DNA of 64,000 nucleotides, taken from NCBI GenBank assembly GCA_035648415.1, contig DASRLO010000031.1, forward strand, positions 1 to 64,000, given 5' to 3'. Below, one piece after another: positions 23,700 to 37,414 of the stretch. The translations under genes and the position numbers were made by a program. Source of the stretch: DATARH01 sp035648415. Its GTDB lineage: Bacteria; Pseudomonadota; Alphaproteobacteria; ATCC43930; CGMCC-115725. Position 1 is the stretch's first letter; every line of letters begins with the position of its first letter. The notes below the pieces were generated by a model. It had not been told where the DNA came from and did no database searches. It saw only the letters and a program-made list of their open reading frames with translations.

Positions 23700-24578
23700 T
23701 TAGTCGAAGAAGCGCAGAAACCAGCCGAGCACCTGTTCCGGCGCCTCCTCGTTGACGTAGTGGCCGGTCGGCAGCGCCTCGCCGCGCACATCCTCGGCGC
23801 GGAGCCGCCACAGGGCGAGCGGGTCGGCGAACCGCTTGCCGACGCTGCTGCTTTGCCCCCATAGCACCAGGATCGGCATCGCCAGCTTGCGGCCGAGGTC
23901 GGCGGTGTCGAGCGCGCAGTCGATCGTCGCAGCGGCGCGATAATCGCCGCATGAGCCGCGGATCGTCTTCTCGTTGAAGCAGCGGACATACTCGTCCCAG
24001 ATCGCCGGCGGGATGTGGTCGAGGTTGGATGTCAGCTTCAACAGCTTCTTGCGCATAAACCAGTCGGCCGGGACGCCGCCCAGCATGCGTTCGGGGAAGT
24101 CGGCGGGCTGCGCCATGAACGGCCAGTGCCAGCCGCCGATCGCCCCTTCCTTGTTCATCGCCGCCCACATGTCGAGCGTCGGCACGATGTCGATGATCGC
24201 CGCCTTGATCACCTTTTCCGGGTGGTCGAGGCACATGCGGTGCGTGGTGCGCCCGCCGCGGTCGTGGCCGGCGACGTAGAACCGCTCGAAGCCGAGCGCC
24301 CGCATCACCTCGACCTGATCCTGCGCCATCGCGCGGAACGAGTAGTTCGCGCTGCCGGGCTCCTCGGGCGGCGCCGAGCTATCGCCGTAACCGCGCAGGT
24401 CGGCCGCCACGACGTGAAAGCGCTCGGCCAGCCGCGGCGCGACCTTGTGCCAGGCGACATGCGTCAGCGGGTTGCCGTGCAGCAACAGCAGCGGCGGTCC
24501 GTTGCCGCCATGGCGCAGGCGGATGCGCGCGCCGCTCGTCTCGATGTCGGTGAGGGTGAATCCGGGCATGATTTCCAC
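23700..24578 (-). CDS. Alpha/beta hydrolase, fluoroacetate dehalogenase-like
   Basis: 292 residues, the family length. It matches fluoroacetate dehalogenases at the characteristic positions: LLHGNPLTHVAWH, ADLRGYGDSSAP, nucleophile Asp and two Args in GHDRGGRTTHR, IIDIVPT, the halide-pocket His-Trp in GWHWPF, CGDYRAAATID and the catalytic His in GHYVNEEAP. Such enzymes displace halide from haloacetates through an aspartyl ester. Some relatives are epoxide hydrolases, so activity on a halogenated compound is inference. It lies between the amidohydrolase and the flavoprotein on one strand. Confidence 0.82.
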   Translation of the reverse strand: MEIMPGFTLTDIETSGARIRLRHGGNGPPLLLLHGNPLTHVAWHKVAPRLAERFHVVAADLRGYGDSSAPPEEPGSANYSFRAMAQDQVEVMRALGFERFYVAGHDRGGRTTHRMCLDHPEKVIKAAIIDIVPTLDMWAAMNKEGAIGGWHWPFMAQPADFPERMLGGVPADWFMRKKLLKLTSNLDHIPPAIWDEYVRCFNEKTIRGSCGDYRAAATIDCALDTADLGRKLAMPILVLWGQSSSVGKRFADPLALWRLRAEDVRGEALPTGHYVNEEAPEQVLGWFLRFFD

Positions 24579-24593
24579 GAGCTGTCCCTCGGG

Positions 24594-26066
24594 TCAGTGG
24601 TTCCAGGGCATTTCCGCCGCCGCATTCCGTCCGGAAACACGGCCAAACGCCAAACATTCTCCGATGTTTCCGGTGCCTTGATACAGATAGCTGTAGATCG
24701 ATCCCAGTTCTCCGGCGCTGTACAGCCGGGCGATGGGTGTGCCGTCGGGCCGCACGATCTGCCCCTTCTCGTTGCGTCTGGGCCCGCCTTGCGTGTTGAG
24801 CATCGACGGCGACAGCTCGACCGCGAAATATGGCCCCTCGCCGATCGGAATCATCATCAGGGTGCGGCCGAACTCCGCGTCGTTCCCGGCGTCGCAGGCG
24901 CGGTTCCAGCGGGCGGCGCTCTCTTCCAACGCGGCGGGATCGAGCCCCATTCTCGCGGCGAGAGCCGGCAGGCTGTCGGCGGTCTGGATCCAGCCCTTTG
25001 CGAGCTCGACGCTGTTGTCCTCGCTCCAGGGGTAGCGCTCGACGATCTGCGTCCAGCCGTGGCTCGGATGCTTGTCGTAGAGCGGCCCCGCCGAAAACAG
25101 CGCATGATCGCAAATCAAATACATCGGGCAGGGGGTGGATAGCGGCAGCCAGCGCCCGTTCACCGGGATCTTGCCGTGGCGGGTCTTGTACTTCTCGTCG
25201 CAAAAGCGCCTGGCGTCCGGGCCGACCACGATCATGCCGCCGGGCACCTCCTTGCTGTAGTGCAGCGCCTGCATCGAGAATGTTGTCCGCACCTGCGGCA
25301 CCTTCAGGGCCATCGAGGGGCCGGCGTAGTTGTTCATGTGCCACAGATCGGCGCCGACCGACATCGCCATCGTGATGCCGTCGCCTTCGTTGTACGGCGT
25401 GCCGGAGGTGTAGCAATAGGGAATGCCGGGCAGGTAATCGCGTATCATCTCCTGGTTGTTCTCGAACCCGCCGCAGGTCAGCACGACCCCCTTGCGCGCC
25501 TTGACGCAGATCGTCTCGTCCCGCCGCTGAGTGCGCACGCCGAGGATTTCCTTGGTGATGTCGTGCTGGATCAGCCCCTTGCCCGGGGTCTCGTAGAGGA
25601 TCGGGATCGACCGTTGCTTGACCAGGCTTTCGAGCCGTTTCCAGGTGTAGGAATAGCCGTAGGTCGGGCCGTCATGGAATTTGTGGACGCAATCCGCGCC
25701 GGGCAAATCGGGGAATTCGATCCCGATCGGCGGATGCTGGTGCTCCTGCGGGTCGCCGCCGAGGCTTTCGAGCCAGGCGTTGTTGCGGCCCATCTCCTCC
25801 GCCCAGGTTTTCACCATCGGCTTGGGCACGGTGTAGGGGCCGCACAAAGCAGTGAGATAGGCGGCGGCTTGTTCCGCCGACGATGTGTTCAGATACCCCT
25901 GGCCCGCGACCCGCGTGTTGCCGCCTTCCTGACCCTCGGGGGCCTTTTCGAGAATGACGACCTCGGCTCCCAGGTCGTGGGCGGTGACCGAAGCGGCGAC
26001 GCCCGCCGCGCCGAACCCGACGACGACGACATCCGCTTCGATGTCCCAATGGTCCCGGTTCCCCAT
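24594..26066 (-). CDS. FAD-dependent oxidoreductase, fumarate reductase flavoprotein-like
   Basis: 490 residues. N-terminal dinucleotide fold VVVVGFGAAGVAAS, then LEKAPEGQEGGNTRVAGQG as in fumarate-reductase and 3-ketosteroid-dehydrogenase flavoproteins. Later come VVLTCGGFENN and the C-terminal FAD block (LYSAGELGSIYSYLYQGTGN). It is soluble and lacks the iron-sulfur partner. It should catalyse hydride transfer to or from an alpha,beta-unsaturated acid or ketone. ATG 26066 is preferred; the frame also opens at TTG 26078, overlapping the end of the enoyl-CoA hydratase gene, so coupling is likely. Confidence 0.85.
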   Translation of the reverse strand: MGNRDHWDIEADVVVVGFGAAGVAASVTAHDLGAEVVILEKAPEGQEGGNTRVAGQGYLNTSSAEQAAAYLTALCGPYTVPKPMVKTWAEEMGRNNAWLESLGGDPQEHQHPPIGIEFPDLPGADCVHKFHDGPTYGYSYTWKRLESLVKQRSIPILYETPGKGLIQHDITKEILGVRTQRRDETICVKARKGVVLTCGGFENNQEMIRDYLPGIPYCYTSGTPYNEGDGITMAMSVGADLWHMNNYAGPSMALKVPQVRTTFSMQALHYSKEVPGGMIVVGPDARRFCDEKYKTRHGKIPVNGRWLPLSTPCPMYLICDHALFSAGPLYDKHPSHGWTQIVERYPWSEDNSVELAKGWIQTADSLPALAARMGLDPAALEESAARWNRACDAGNDAEFGRTLMMIPIGEGPYFAVELSPSMLNTQGGPRRNEKGQIVRPDGTPIARLYSAGELGSIYSYLYQGTGNIGECLAFGRVSGRNAAAEMPWNH

Positions 26067-26074
26067 CGTCTTAA

Positions 26075-26878
26075 TCAACCCTTGGCCGTATCGAGCGTTG
26101 GCAGGCGGAAGCGGTCCTGCGGGTCGTCCCAGCCCTTGAAGTTGGGCCGCCGCTTTTCGGCGAAGGCGGCGCGCGACTCCATCAGGTCGCTCTTGGCGCC
26201 GTGCTCGTGCAGCGCCGCGGCGAGGTTCTGCTGCTCGGACGAGGGCGCCGGGCGCATCTGCCGCATCATGTGGACGGTGTTGACCCGCGACGCCGGCGGC
26301 AGGGTCAGCAGATGCTCGGCCATCGCCATCGCGGTCGGCATCAACTGGTCGGCCTCGACCACCCGGTTGAGAAACCCGACCTCGTAGAAACGTTGCGCGG
26401 TGAAGCGGAAGCCGAGCGCCATCTCCATCGCGACCGGGTAGGGCAGGTTGGCGATGTGCCCGTGATTATAGCCGCCGAGCAGCCAGCGCTTGGCCTCCGA
26501 GACCTCGAAGATCGCCTCCTTGACGGCGACGCGCAGATCGGTGCGCTCGACCAGCATAAAGCCGCCGCCCATCGCATAGCCGTTGACCGCCGCGATTACC
26601 GGCTTTTCGAGCGCGCCCGACATGAACGGGTCCTCGATTTCCGGCCGACGCCCGCCGGGCTGGTTGTTGGCCAGCGATTCCTTCATGTCCTCGCCGGCAC
26701 AGAAGCCACGTCCGCTGCCGGTGAAGATCGCCACCTCGAGCTCATTGCTGTGGCGGAATTCGGTCCAAGCCTCGGCGAGGCGGGTGCGCATCTCGTGGCT
26801 CAGCGCGTTGAGCCGGTCCGGCCGGTTCATCCGCACCACGAGGATTTGTCCGTGACGCTCGGTCTCGACGACGGCCAT
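26075..26878 (-). CDS. Enoyl-CoA hydratase/isomerase family protein
   Basis: 267 residues. Crotonase fold: VVRMNRPDRLNALSHEM, the oxyanion-hole segments GRGFCAGEDMKES and NGYAMGGGFML. The second Glu region differs from canonical hydratases (GGYNHGHIANLPYPVAMEMAL), so it may be an isomerase, thioesterase or lyase of the superfamily. ATG 26878 is set by AGGGAG 6 nt upstream; a longer frame to 26920 has no site. It is the first gene of the minus-strand group running to 21973 and lies 8 bp before the flavoprotein ATG. Confidence 0.85.
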   Translation of the reverse strand: MAVVETERHGQILVVRMNRPDRLNALSHEMRTRLAEAWTEFRHSNELEVAIFTGSGRGFCAGEDMKESLANNQPGGRRPEIEDPFMSGALEKPVIAAVNGYAMGGGFMLVERTDLRVAVKEAIFEVSEAKRWLLGGYNHGHIANLPYPVAMEMALGFRFTAQRFYEVGFLNRVVEADQLMPTAMAMAEHLLTLPPASRVNTVHMMRQMRPAPSSEQQNLAAALHEHGAKSDLMESRAAFAEKRRPNFKGWDDPQDRFRLPTLDTAKG

Positions 26879-27064
26879 GGCATGCTCCCTAAACGTTTGC
26901 GCTGCGACCACTCTACCCAAACCGAGAGCGCGTGCCTTGCATGGTTTTGCGCCCGCCGGCGAGAAGAGCGTTTTCGCCGCAAGGGTCCGTTAACCACAAA
27001 TGCACGGAAATATCTCTAGGCTGCGCCCTGTTGGCAGGCAGCAGATGGCGGTCGGCGCGCACCA

Positions 27065-27835
27065 ATGGCTCAGACTCTCCCTCAATTCGCTCTCGAAATT
27101 CGCGATCTCGCCAAGACCTTCGAGCGGCCGGCGGTCGCCGGGCTGAATCTGCGAGTCCGGGCCGGCGAGTTCTATGTCCTGCTGGGTCCCAACGGCGCCG
27201 GCAAGACCACGACGTTGCGGATGACGACCGGGCTGCTGAAGCCGGACCGGGGGACGGTCGGCGTCTTCGGTATCGACCTGCTGGCCGATCCGGTCGGCGC
27301 CAAGCAGGTCATGGCGTGGGTGTCGGACGAGCCGATGATCTACGACCGGCTGACGCCATTGGAATACCTCTATTTTATCGCGGGGCTCTGGGGCATCGAG
27401 CGCGCCGCCGTCGCGGCGAAGGCGGGCGATCTCATGGATTGGCTGGGGCTGGCGCTGCACGCCGAGGAGCGGTGCGAAGGGCTCTCGAAGGGCATGCGTC
27501 AGAAGGTGGCGCTGGCCGGCGCGCTGGTGCATGAGCCGCTGCTGATCATCCTGGACGAGCCCTTCACCGGGCTGGACGCCGCCTCGGCGCGCCTCGTCAA
27601 GGACGTGTTGCGCCAGCGCGTGAGCGCGGGGTGCTCGGTGATCATGACCACTCATATCCTGGAGGTCGCCGAGCGCATGGCGGACCGCATCGGCGTGATG
27701 TCGGGCGGCCGGCTTGTCGCCGAAGGCACCCTGGAGGAGCTGCGGCGCCAGGCCGGCGCCGCCAGCGGCACGCTCGAAGACACGTTCCTGGCGCTGGTCG
27801 AGAGCAGCGGCGAGCCGGGGTCGATCGCCGCATGA
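27065..27835 (+). CDS. ABC transporter ATP-binding protein (ABC-2 exporter type)
   Basis: 256 residues, one nucleotide-binding domain. Walker A GPNGAGKTT (about 41-49), signature LSKGMRQKVAL, Walker B LLIILDEP and H loop TTHILE. The pattern belongs to the DRA/CcmA-like ATPases that pair with ABC-2 permeases. It overlaps the permease gene by ATGA, so they form a two-gene export system. The cargo is unknown. The neighbouring genes point to no substrate. Confidence 0.9.
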   Translation: MAQTLPQFALEIRDLAKTFERPAVAGLNLRVRAGEFYVLLGPNGAGKTTTLRMTTGLLKPDRGTVGVFGIDLLADPVGAKQVMAWVSDEPMIYDRLTPLEYLYFIAGLWGIERAAVAAKAGDLMDWLGLALHAEERCEGLSKGMRQKVALAGALVHEPLLIILDEPFTGLDAASARLVKDVLRQRVSAGCSVIMTTHILEVAERMADRIGVMSGGRLVAEGTLEELRRQAGAASGTLEDTFLALVESSGEPGSIAA

Positions 27836-29361
27836 TCAGGGCCGGCACGGTCGCCTGGTTCGCCCGGCACGAAATCCGGCTGGCGTGGCGTGATTGGGCA
27901 TGGCTGCTGTCGGGCGGCCGTCGCCGGCGCGGATACACGGTGGCGTTGGGGTTGGTCGCCTTTGTCTTGCTGATGCACGGGCTGGCGTATTTGACGCTGC
28001 CGCGCGCGGCGGATCTGGTCGCCCCGCCCGACAAGCGCGCCCTGGTGGCTGTCGGCGGCACCCTGGCGCTCTATTGGTCGTTGATGCTGTCGCAGGCGAT
28101 GGAGGCCGTAACGCGGGCTTTTTATGCACGCGGCGATCTCGATCTGGTGCTGTCGTCGCCGGCCGCGGCGGCGCGGCTGTTCGCCGTCCGCATCGGCGCG
28201 ATGGCGGCATCGATCGCGGGGATGTCGCTGGTATTGGCGGCGCCGGCGATCGATGTCCTCGCCTGGCGGGGCGGCGCGCAATGGCTCGCCGCGTACGGGG
28301 TCGTGGCGGCGCTGGCGATGGCGGCGGTGACGATTTCGACGGTTGTGACGAACCTGCTGTTCGCCGCGATCGGCCCCAAGCGGACGCGGCTCGCCGCGCA
28401 GATCATCGCCGCCGTGGTCGGCGCGAGCTTCGTCATCGGCATCCAGTTCGTGGCGATACTTTCCGTCGGAACCCTGTCGCGGATCGCGTTTTTCCGGTCG
28501 GGCGCGGTCGTCGACCACGCCCCGGACAGCGCTTGCGTCATTTGGCTGCCGGCCTATGCGGCCGCGGGGAATTGGCTGGATTTGGCGATCGTCATGACGT
28601 TGGCGGCGGTCATGCTGGCGGGCGCCATCCGCTTTTGCGCACCGCGCTTCGGAACGCTTGCGCTGGCCGCCGCCGGCATCGCCGAGGGGCCGTCGCGTCC
28701 GAGCCGGCGCCGGTCCGGCTTTCGCCCGTCATCACCGGCGCAAGCGCTGCGGGGCAAGGAATGGGCGCTGCTGCGCCGCGATCCCTGGCTGATGTCGCAA
28801 AGCCTGATGCAGCTACTTTACCTGCTGCCGCCTTTCTTCATGCTGTGGCGAAGCTTTTACGGCGGCGGCCATGTCGCGACTGTGCTCGTGCCGGTGCTGA
28901 TCATGGCGGCGGGGCAATTGGCGGGGGGCCTCGCCTGGCTCGCCGTTTCGGGCGAGGACGCGCCGGATCTGATCGCCTCGGCGCCGGTAACGACGGCCCG
29001 CATCTGGCGGGCCAAGGCCGAGGCGGTGGCCGGGATGGTCGGCTTGGTGTTCGGGCCGTTCGTCGCGGTGCTCGCGATCGTCGACCCGATCCCGAGCCTT
29101 ATCGCATTCCTCGGCATCGCGATCGCCGGGACGTCGGCGACACTGATCCAGTTCTGGTTCCGCGCGCAGGTCAAGCGCAGCCTGTTTCGCCGGCGCCACG
29201 TCTCGTCGCGCATCGCCACCTTCGCCGAGGCGCTGTCGTCGATCATCTGGTCCGGCGCCGGGGCGGCGGCGGTGGTCAACCTCTGGTTTGCGGTGATACC
29301 CGGCGGCGCCGCTCTCGCCGTCCTTGCTGGGGCGTGGGCGATCAGTCCGCGGCGAGCTTAG
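27832..29361 (+). CDS. ABC-2-type membrane permease, large
   Basis: 509 residues with about ten to twelve hydrophobic segments (for example YTVALGLVAFVLLMHG, ALYWSLMLSQAM, IAAVVGASFVIGIQFV, LVFGPFVAVLAIV). It is about twice the size of a usual six-TM ABC-2 permease, so it may be an internally duplicated or full-length exporter half. A cytosolic Arg/Ser/Pro loop is near the middle (GPSRPSRRRSGF). It overlaps the ATPase gene by four bases. I cannot name the substrate. Confidence 0.85.
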   Translation: MIRAGTVAWFARHEIRLAWRDWAWLLSGGRRRRGYTVALGLVAFVLLMHGLAYLTLPRAADLVAPPDKRALVAVGGTLALYWSLMLSQAMEAVTRAFYARGDLDLVLSSPAAAARLFAVRIGAMAASIAGMSLVLAAPAIDVLAWRGGAQWLAAYGVVAALAMAAVTISTVVTNLLFAAIGPKRTRLAAQIIAAVVGASFVIGIQFVAILSVGTLSRIAFFRSGAVVDHAPDSACVIWLPAYAAAGNWLDLAIVMTLAAVMLAGAIRFCAPRFGTLALAAAGIAEGPSRPSRRRSGFRPSSPAQALRGKEWALLRRDPWLMSQSLMQLLYLLPPFFMLWRSFYGGGHVATVLVPVLIMAAGQLAGGLAWLAVSGEDAPDLIASAPVTTARIWRAKAEAVAGMVGLVFGPFVAVLAIVDPIPSLIAFLGIAIAGTSATLIQFWFRAQVKRSLFRRRHVSSRIATFAEALSSIIWSGAGAAAVVNLWFAVIPGGAALAVLAGAWAISPRRA

Positions 29362-29496
29362 CTGGGCGCGCCGCGCGGCGAATTGCGCGCCTTGCCGTTG
29401 CGCGCGGGTAGGGACACGGCCTAACGTGCTCGCCGAAGGGGCGAATAGCGCGTTTATCGGCAAACCCGCAATAAACGAGGGGCCAGCCGCCCGAGG

Positions 29497-30456
29497 GTGA
29501 GGGAGACCGGCGGTTTGGTCGAGAACGTGCTCAACGCGGTGGCGGCCGGGCTGATCATCGGCTGCCTCTACGGGCTGATGTGCATTGGCCTTGGATTGAT
29601 CTTCGGCATCATGAAGGTGGTGAATTTCGCCCAGGGCGAGCTCCTGATGCTCGGGATGTATGTCAGCCTTTATGTGGTTGGCGGGTTCACCGCTATCGGG
29701 ATCCTCGGGCCCTATGTCGCGCCGTTCGTCGCGGCGCTGATCGCCGGGCCGGTGCTGTTCGCCGGCGGCGCCCTGCTGCACCGGTTTTTGCTCAGGCATG
29801 TGTCGGGACTTTCGACCGCGGCACGGCTCGACCAGGGCGGTTTCGGCCAGCTCATCGTGACGCTCGGCCTGTCGCTGATCCTGCAGAACGGCGGGCTGAT
29901 CGTGTTCGGCTCGACGCCGCAGAGCGTGCGCACGCCGCTCTCGGCGAAAGCCTTCGTCATCGGTCCGTTTGCCGGCGACAACATGTTGTTCCTCAACCAG
30001 GCGCGGGTCTTTGCCTGTGTCATCGCGATTGTCATCGCGGTGGCGCTGTGGCTGGTCATGGAGCGCACGCGCCTGGGCAAGTCGCTGCGCGCCGCGGCCG
30101 ACAACCCGGTGGCGGCAACCTATATGGGCATCGACGTCGACCGCGCCTATCGCATCGCCTTCGGGCTCGGCGCCGGGATCACCGCGATCGCCGGCGGGCT
30201 GATGGCGACCTATCTGTCGTTCACCCCGTTCGTCGGGCTCGACTACGTGATCATCATGTATTCGGGCGTCGTATTGGGTGGCATGGGCAGCATCCTCGGC
30301 GCGTTTTGGGGCGGGCTGCTCGTCGGGTTCGTGCAGCAGGTTTCGTCCCTGGTGCTGTCGCCGCAACTGCAGAACGCGGCGATCTTCGTCGTCTTTCTGT
30401 TGATCGTCGGGCTGCGGCCCGAGGGTCTTTTCGGCCGCTCGGCAGAACGCGCGTGA
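29497..30456 (+). CDS. livH: Branched-chain amino acid-type ABC transporter permease LivH
   Basis: 319 residues with about eight membrane segments. LivH features: LIIGCLYGLMCIGLGLIFGIMKVVNFAQGE at the N-terminus in two short stretches, and the EAA-type loop TRLGKSLRAAADNPVAATYMGID. The C-terminus has GGMGSILGAFWGG. It forms the transmembrane dimer with LivM for uptake of a hydrophobic amino acid or similar small acid. Start is GTG 29497, with GTG 29518 as an alternative. It is the first gene of a four-gene uptake operon ending with the binding protein. Confidence 0.9.
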   Translation: MRETGGLVENVLNAVAAGLIIGCLYGLMCIGLGLIFGIMKVVNFAQGELLMLGMYVSLYVVGGFTAIGILGPYVAPFVAALIAGPVLFAGGALLHRFLLRHVSGLSTAARLDQGGFGQLIVTLGLSLILQNGGLIVFGSTPQSVRTPLSAKAFVIGPFAGDNMLFLNQARVFACVIAIVIAVALWLVMERTRLGKSLRAAADNPVAATYMGIDVDRAYRIAFGLGAGITAIAGGLMATYLSFTPFVGLDYVIIMYSGVVLGGMGSILGAFWGGLLVGFVQQVSSLVLSPQLQNAAIFVVFLLIVGLRPEGLFGRSAERA

Positions 30457-30466
30457 GGCCCCCGGC

Positions 30467-32945
<2,479 letters not shown>

Positions 32946-32967
32946 AACCAGTGAGGAGAAACGCGAG

Positions 32968-34203
32968 ATGACACGCAAGATCGGACGGCGCACCGCGATG
33001 GGCCTGATGGGCGCCGCGGCGCTGGCGAGGCCGTCGCTGGCCGTGGCCGCGGACGAGGTACAGATCGCGATGCTGGTGCCGCTGTCGGGTCCGTGGGCCG
33101 AGCAGGGCATCCTCGAAAAGGCGGGCGCCGAGATGGCGATCGACGACATCAACCAGGCCGGCGGCATCAAGGCCCTGGGCGGCGCGAAGCTGAAGCTGCT
33201 GGCGGTCGATACCGGCACCAGCGCCGAGACCGCGAAGGACGCCGCGCAGCGCATGATCTCGCAGAACCCAAACCTAGCCGGCGCCTTCGGTTGCTGGCTC
33301 TCGACCTTCACCCTCGCCGCGACCGAGATCAGCGAGCGCGCCGAGCTGCCGTGGCTGACGCTGTCCTACTCCGACGCAATTACCGATCGCGGCTTCAAAT
33401 ACGTGTTCCAGACAGCCCCGACCGCGAACGTCCAGGCCGAGCAGATCGTGCCGTATCTGATGAAGCTGGCGAAGGCGGCGACCGGCAAGGAGCCGACCAA
33501 GGTCGCGATGATCGGCGACAACACCGCGGCCTCGGTGAGCTTTATGAAGCCCATCCGGGACCATGTGCTGAAGGACCTGCATCTTCAGGCCGTGGCAGAT
33601 CAGGTCTACACGCCGCCGCTGGCGGACGCGACGGCGATGGTGCAGCCAATCCGCGGCGCGAAGCCGGATTTCGTGCTGCTGCAATCGACCAACAACGGCG
33701 ACGACAAGATCCTCATCGACGCCTTCACCCAGTACGGCATGCCGGCCACCAAGCTGCCGCTGGTCGGCAGCGGCGGGCATTGGGTCGTGCCGGAAATGCT
33801 GAAGACGACCGGCAAGGACATCCTTCAGGACGTGCTGGTCGGGCTGGCGAACTGGCCGGGCAAGGCGGTCGACGATTTGTCGGCGCGCTATGTCAAGCGC
33901 ACGGGCAACCCGTGGTTCGGTCACAACGAGATCTTCGCTTACGCCCACGTTCAGATGTTCGCCTGGGCGCTGAACAAGGCAGGCGCGGCCGATCGCAAAA
34001 AAGTCGCCGAGGCCATCCGCACGATGGATATCACCGACGGCCCGGCAATCTACTTCCCGGGCAAGCACCTCAAATTCGACGACAAGGGCCGCCGTGTCGA
34101 CGCGCAGCTGGTGATCGTGCAGTGGCAGGACGGCAAGCCGGTCACGGTCTTCCCCGAGGACATGGCGGTCGGCAAGCCGGTGTGGCCGATGTCGGCCAGC
34201 TAG
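32968..34203 (+). CDS. Periplasmic amino acid-type substrate-binding protein (LivK/Peripla_BP_6)
   Basis: 411 residues. The N-terminus carries GRRTAMGLMGAAALA, an Arg-Arg signal suited to Tat export, with cleavage near AVAADEV. The mature protein has the type I periplasmic-binding fold: IAMLVPLSGPWAEQG, EMAIDDINQAGGI, and KVAMIGDNTAASVS. GAGGAG 9 nt before ATG 32968 fixes the start. It is the last gene of the Liv operon. Proteins of this length often bind substrates other than leucine (aromatic acids, amides), so the ligand is open. Confidence 0.9.
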   Translation: MTRKIGRRTAMGLMGAAALARPSLAVAADEVQIAMLVPLSGPWAEQGILEKAGAEMAIDDINQAGGIKALGGAKLKLLAVDTGTSAETAKDAAQRMISQNPNLAGAFGCWLSTFTLAATEISERAELPWLTLSYSDAITDRGFKYVFQTAPTANVQAEQIVPYLMKLAKAATGKEPTKVAMIGDNTAASVSFMKPIRDHVLKDLHLQAVADQVYTPPLADATAMVQPIRGAKPDFVLLQSTNNGDDKILIDAFTQYGMPATKLPLVGSGGHWVVPEMLKTTGKDILQDVLVGLANWPGKAVDDLSARYVKRTGNPWFGHNEIFAYAHVQMFAWALNKAGAADRKKVAEAIRTMDITDGPAIYFPGKHLKFDDKGRRVDAQLVIVQWQDGKPVTVFPEDMAVGKPVWPMSAS

Positions 34204-34221
34204 ACCGCGCGGCGCGGATTA

Positions 34222-35085
34222 TCAGGCCGGGTCGGGCCAGCGCGCGTCCTGGGCGAGGTAATCGGCGGAGCGGATTGCCGTCGCCAGTTCGGCGGGGCTC
34301 GCCATCGGCGGTTTCGCGCCGCCCTTGAGCCCGGCCAGCGCGACGCGCACCGCATGCACGGCCGCGGCGAGGATGTCCTGCGGGTAGACCGCGATGCGGA
34401 TGCCGATGCGCTCCAGCTCGGAATCGTTCGGCATGAAGTGCTTGCCGGCGGGCGAGGTGACGGCGAGCGCCGGTTTGCCGTCGCAGGCCTCGATCCCCGC
34501 GCGCATCTCGGCTTCCGATTGCGGGGAATCGAGAAACAGGATGTCGGCGCCCGCGGCGACAAAGCCCTGAATCCGCGCCAGCGCCTCCTCGAACCCGCGC
34601 GAGGTGCGCGCATCGGTGCGGGCGAGCAGCAGGATGCCTTCATCGCGGCACGCCTCGACCGCGGCGCGGCAGCGCAGGATCGCGGCGTCGCGCTCGACCA
34701 CCAGCTTGGCGCCGTTCCGGCCGAGCGGCCGCGGCCAGATCTTGTCCTCGATCAGCACCGCCGCCGCGCCGCGGCGGGCGTAGGCGCGGATCGTCTTCTG
34801 CACCGCGAGCGCGTTGCCGTGGCCGGTGTCGCCGTCGGCGAGCCACAGCACATTGGGCGCGACGGCGATGCAGGTCTCGACCGTGTCCGCCATCTCGGCG
34901 AAGCCGACGAGGTCCATGTCGGGCATCGCCAGGCGCATCGCCGAAACGCTGGAGCCGGAGACGAACCCGGTACGGAAGCCGGCTTCGGCGATCAGGCGCG
35001 CGCCCATGCCGTCGCCGCAGCCGGGCATCACCTGAAGCCGGGGCTCGTCGAGAAGCGCTTGCAGGGCACTGGCGTGCGGGCGCAT
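34222..35085 (-). CDS. Isocitrate lyase/PEP mutase family protein
   Basis: 287 residues. TIM-barrel lyase with the metal site in ADGDTGHGNA, IEDKIWPRPLGR, LLARTDART and LFLDSPQSE. The isocitrate lyase loop with KRCGH is absent. It is a second, clearly different member of the superfamily in this window (the other at 21005). It is convergent with the Liv operon (18 bp) and follows recQ on the same strand. Likely a 2-hydroxy or 2-keto diacid lyase; the substrate cannot be set. Confidence 0.85.
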   Translation of the reverse strand: MRPHASALQALLDEPRLQVMPGCGDGMGARLIAEAGFRTGFVSGSSVSAMRLAMPDMDLVGFAEMADTVETCIAVAPNVLWLADGDTGHGNALAVQKTIRAYARRGAAAVLIEDKIWPRPLGRNGAKLVVERDAAILRCRAAVEACRDEGILLLARTDARTSRGFEEALARIQGFVAAGADILFLDSPQSEAEMRAGIEACDGKPALAVTSPAGKHFMPNDSELERIGIRIAVYPQDILAAAVHAVRVALAGLKGGAKPPMASPAELATAIRSADYLAQDARWPDPA

Positions 35086-35120
35086 GGCAACTCCTTTCGG
35101 ATGATGGAGAGAGGATCAGT

Positions 35121-36950
<1,830 letters not shown>

Positions 36951-36988
36951 AGCGCTATAATCGGGTGAATGAAAGACGAGGACAAACG

Positions 36989-37408
36989 ATGAGCAACCCG
37001 GCCTTCAAATTCGATCACGTTCATATCATCAGCGAGAATCCGCGCTCCTCGGCCGAGTGGTATGTCGAAATGTTCGGCGCGACGATCGCCGCGGATACGA
37101 CCGCGCGCGGCGCGCCACAGATCTTCGTCGAATTGGGCGGGATGACGATCCTCCTCCGCGGCCGGCGGCCAGGCGAGGACCCGGCGCCGAGCCGGCCGAT
37201 CCAGCCCTATGTGGATTTCTCCAGCCACAATGCCTGGGGCACCGACCATTTCGGCTTTATGTACGCCGGCGACCTAGAGGCGCTGTGCACCGGCCTGCGC
37301 GCCAAGGGCGTTCGCCTTCCAGTCGAGCCGAAGCGCGGGGTCACCGGCAGCCTGCTCTGCTACGTCGCGGCCCCGGACGGCGTCAGTATCGAGCTGATGC
37401 AGTGTTGA
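36989..37408 (+). CDS. VOC superfamily (glyoxalase/dioxygenase-fold) protein
   Basis: 139 residues, one pair of beta-alpha-beta3 modules. FDHVHIISENPRSSAEWYVEMFG opens the fold in two short stretches, with a probable metal His in DHVH; DHFGF begins the second half and VSIELMQ ends it with the usual Glu. GAGGA 6 nt before ATG 36989 fixes the start. Substrate unknown; such proteins bind a metal and act as lyases, dioxygenases or resistance proteins. It is divergent from recQ. Confidence 0.82.
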   Translation: MSNPAFKFDHVHIISENPRSSAEWYVEMFGATIAADTTARGAPQIFVELGGMTILLRGRRPGEDPAPSRPIQPYVDFSSHNAWGTDHFGFMYAGDLEALCTGLRAKGVRLPVEPKRGVTGSLLCYVAAPDGVSIELMQC

Positions 37409-37414
37409 GCCGAG

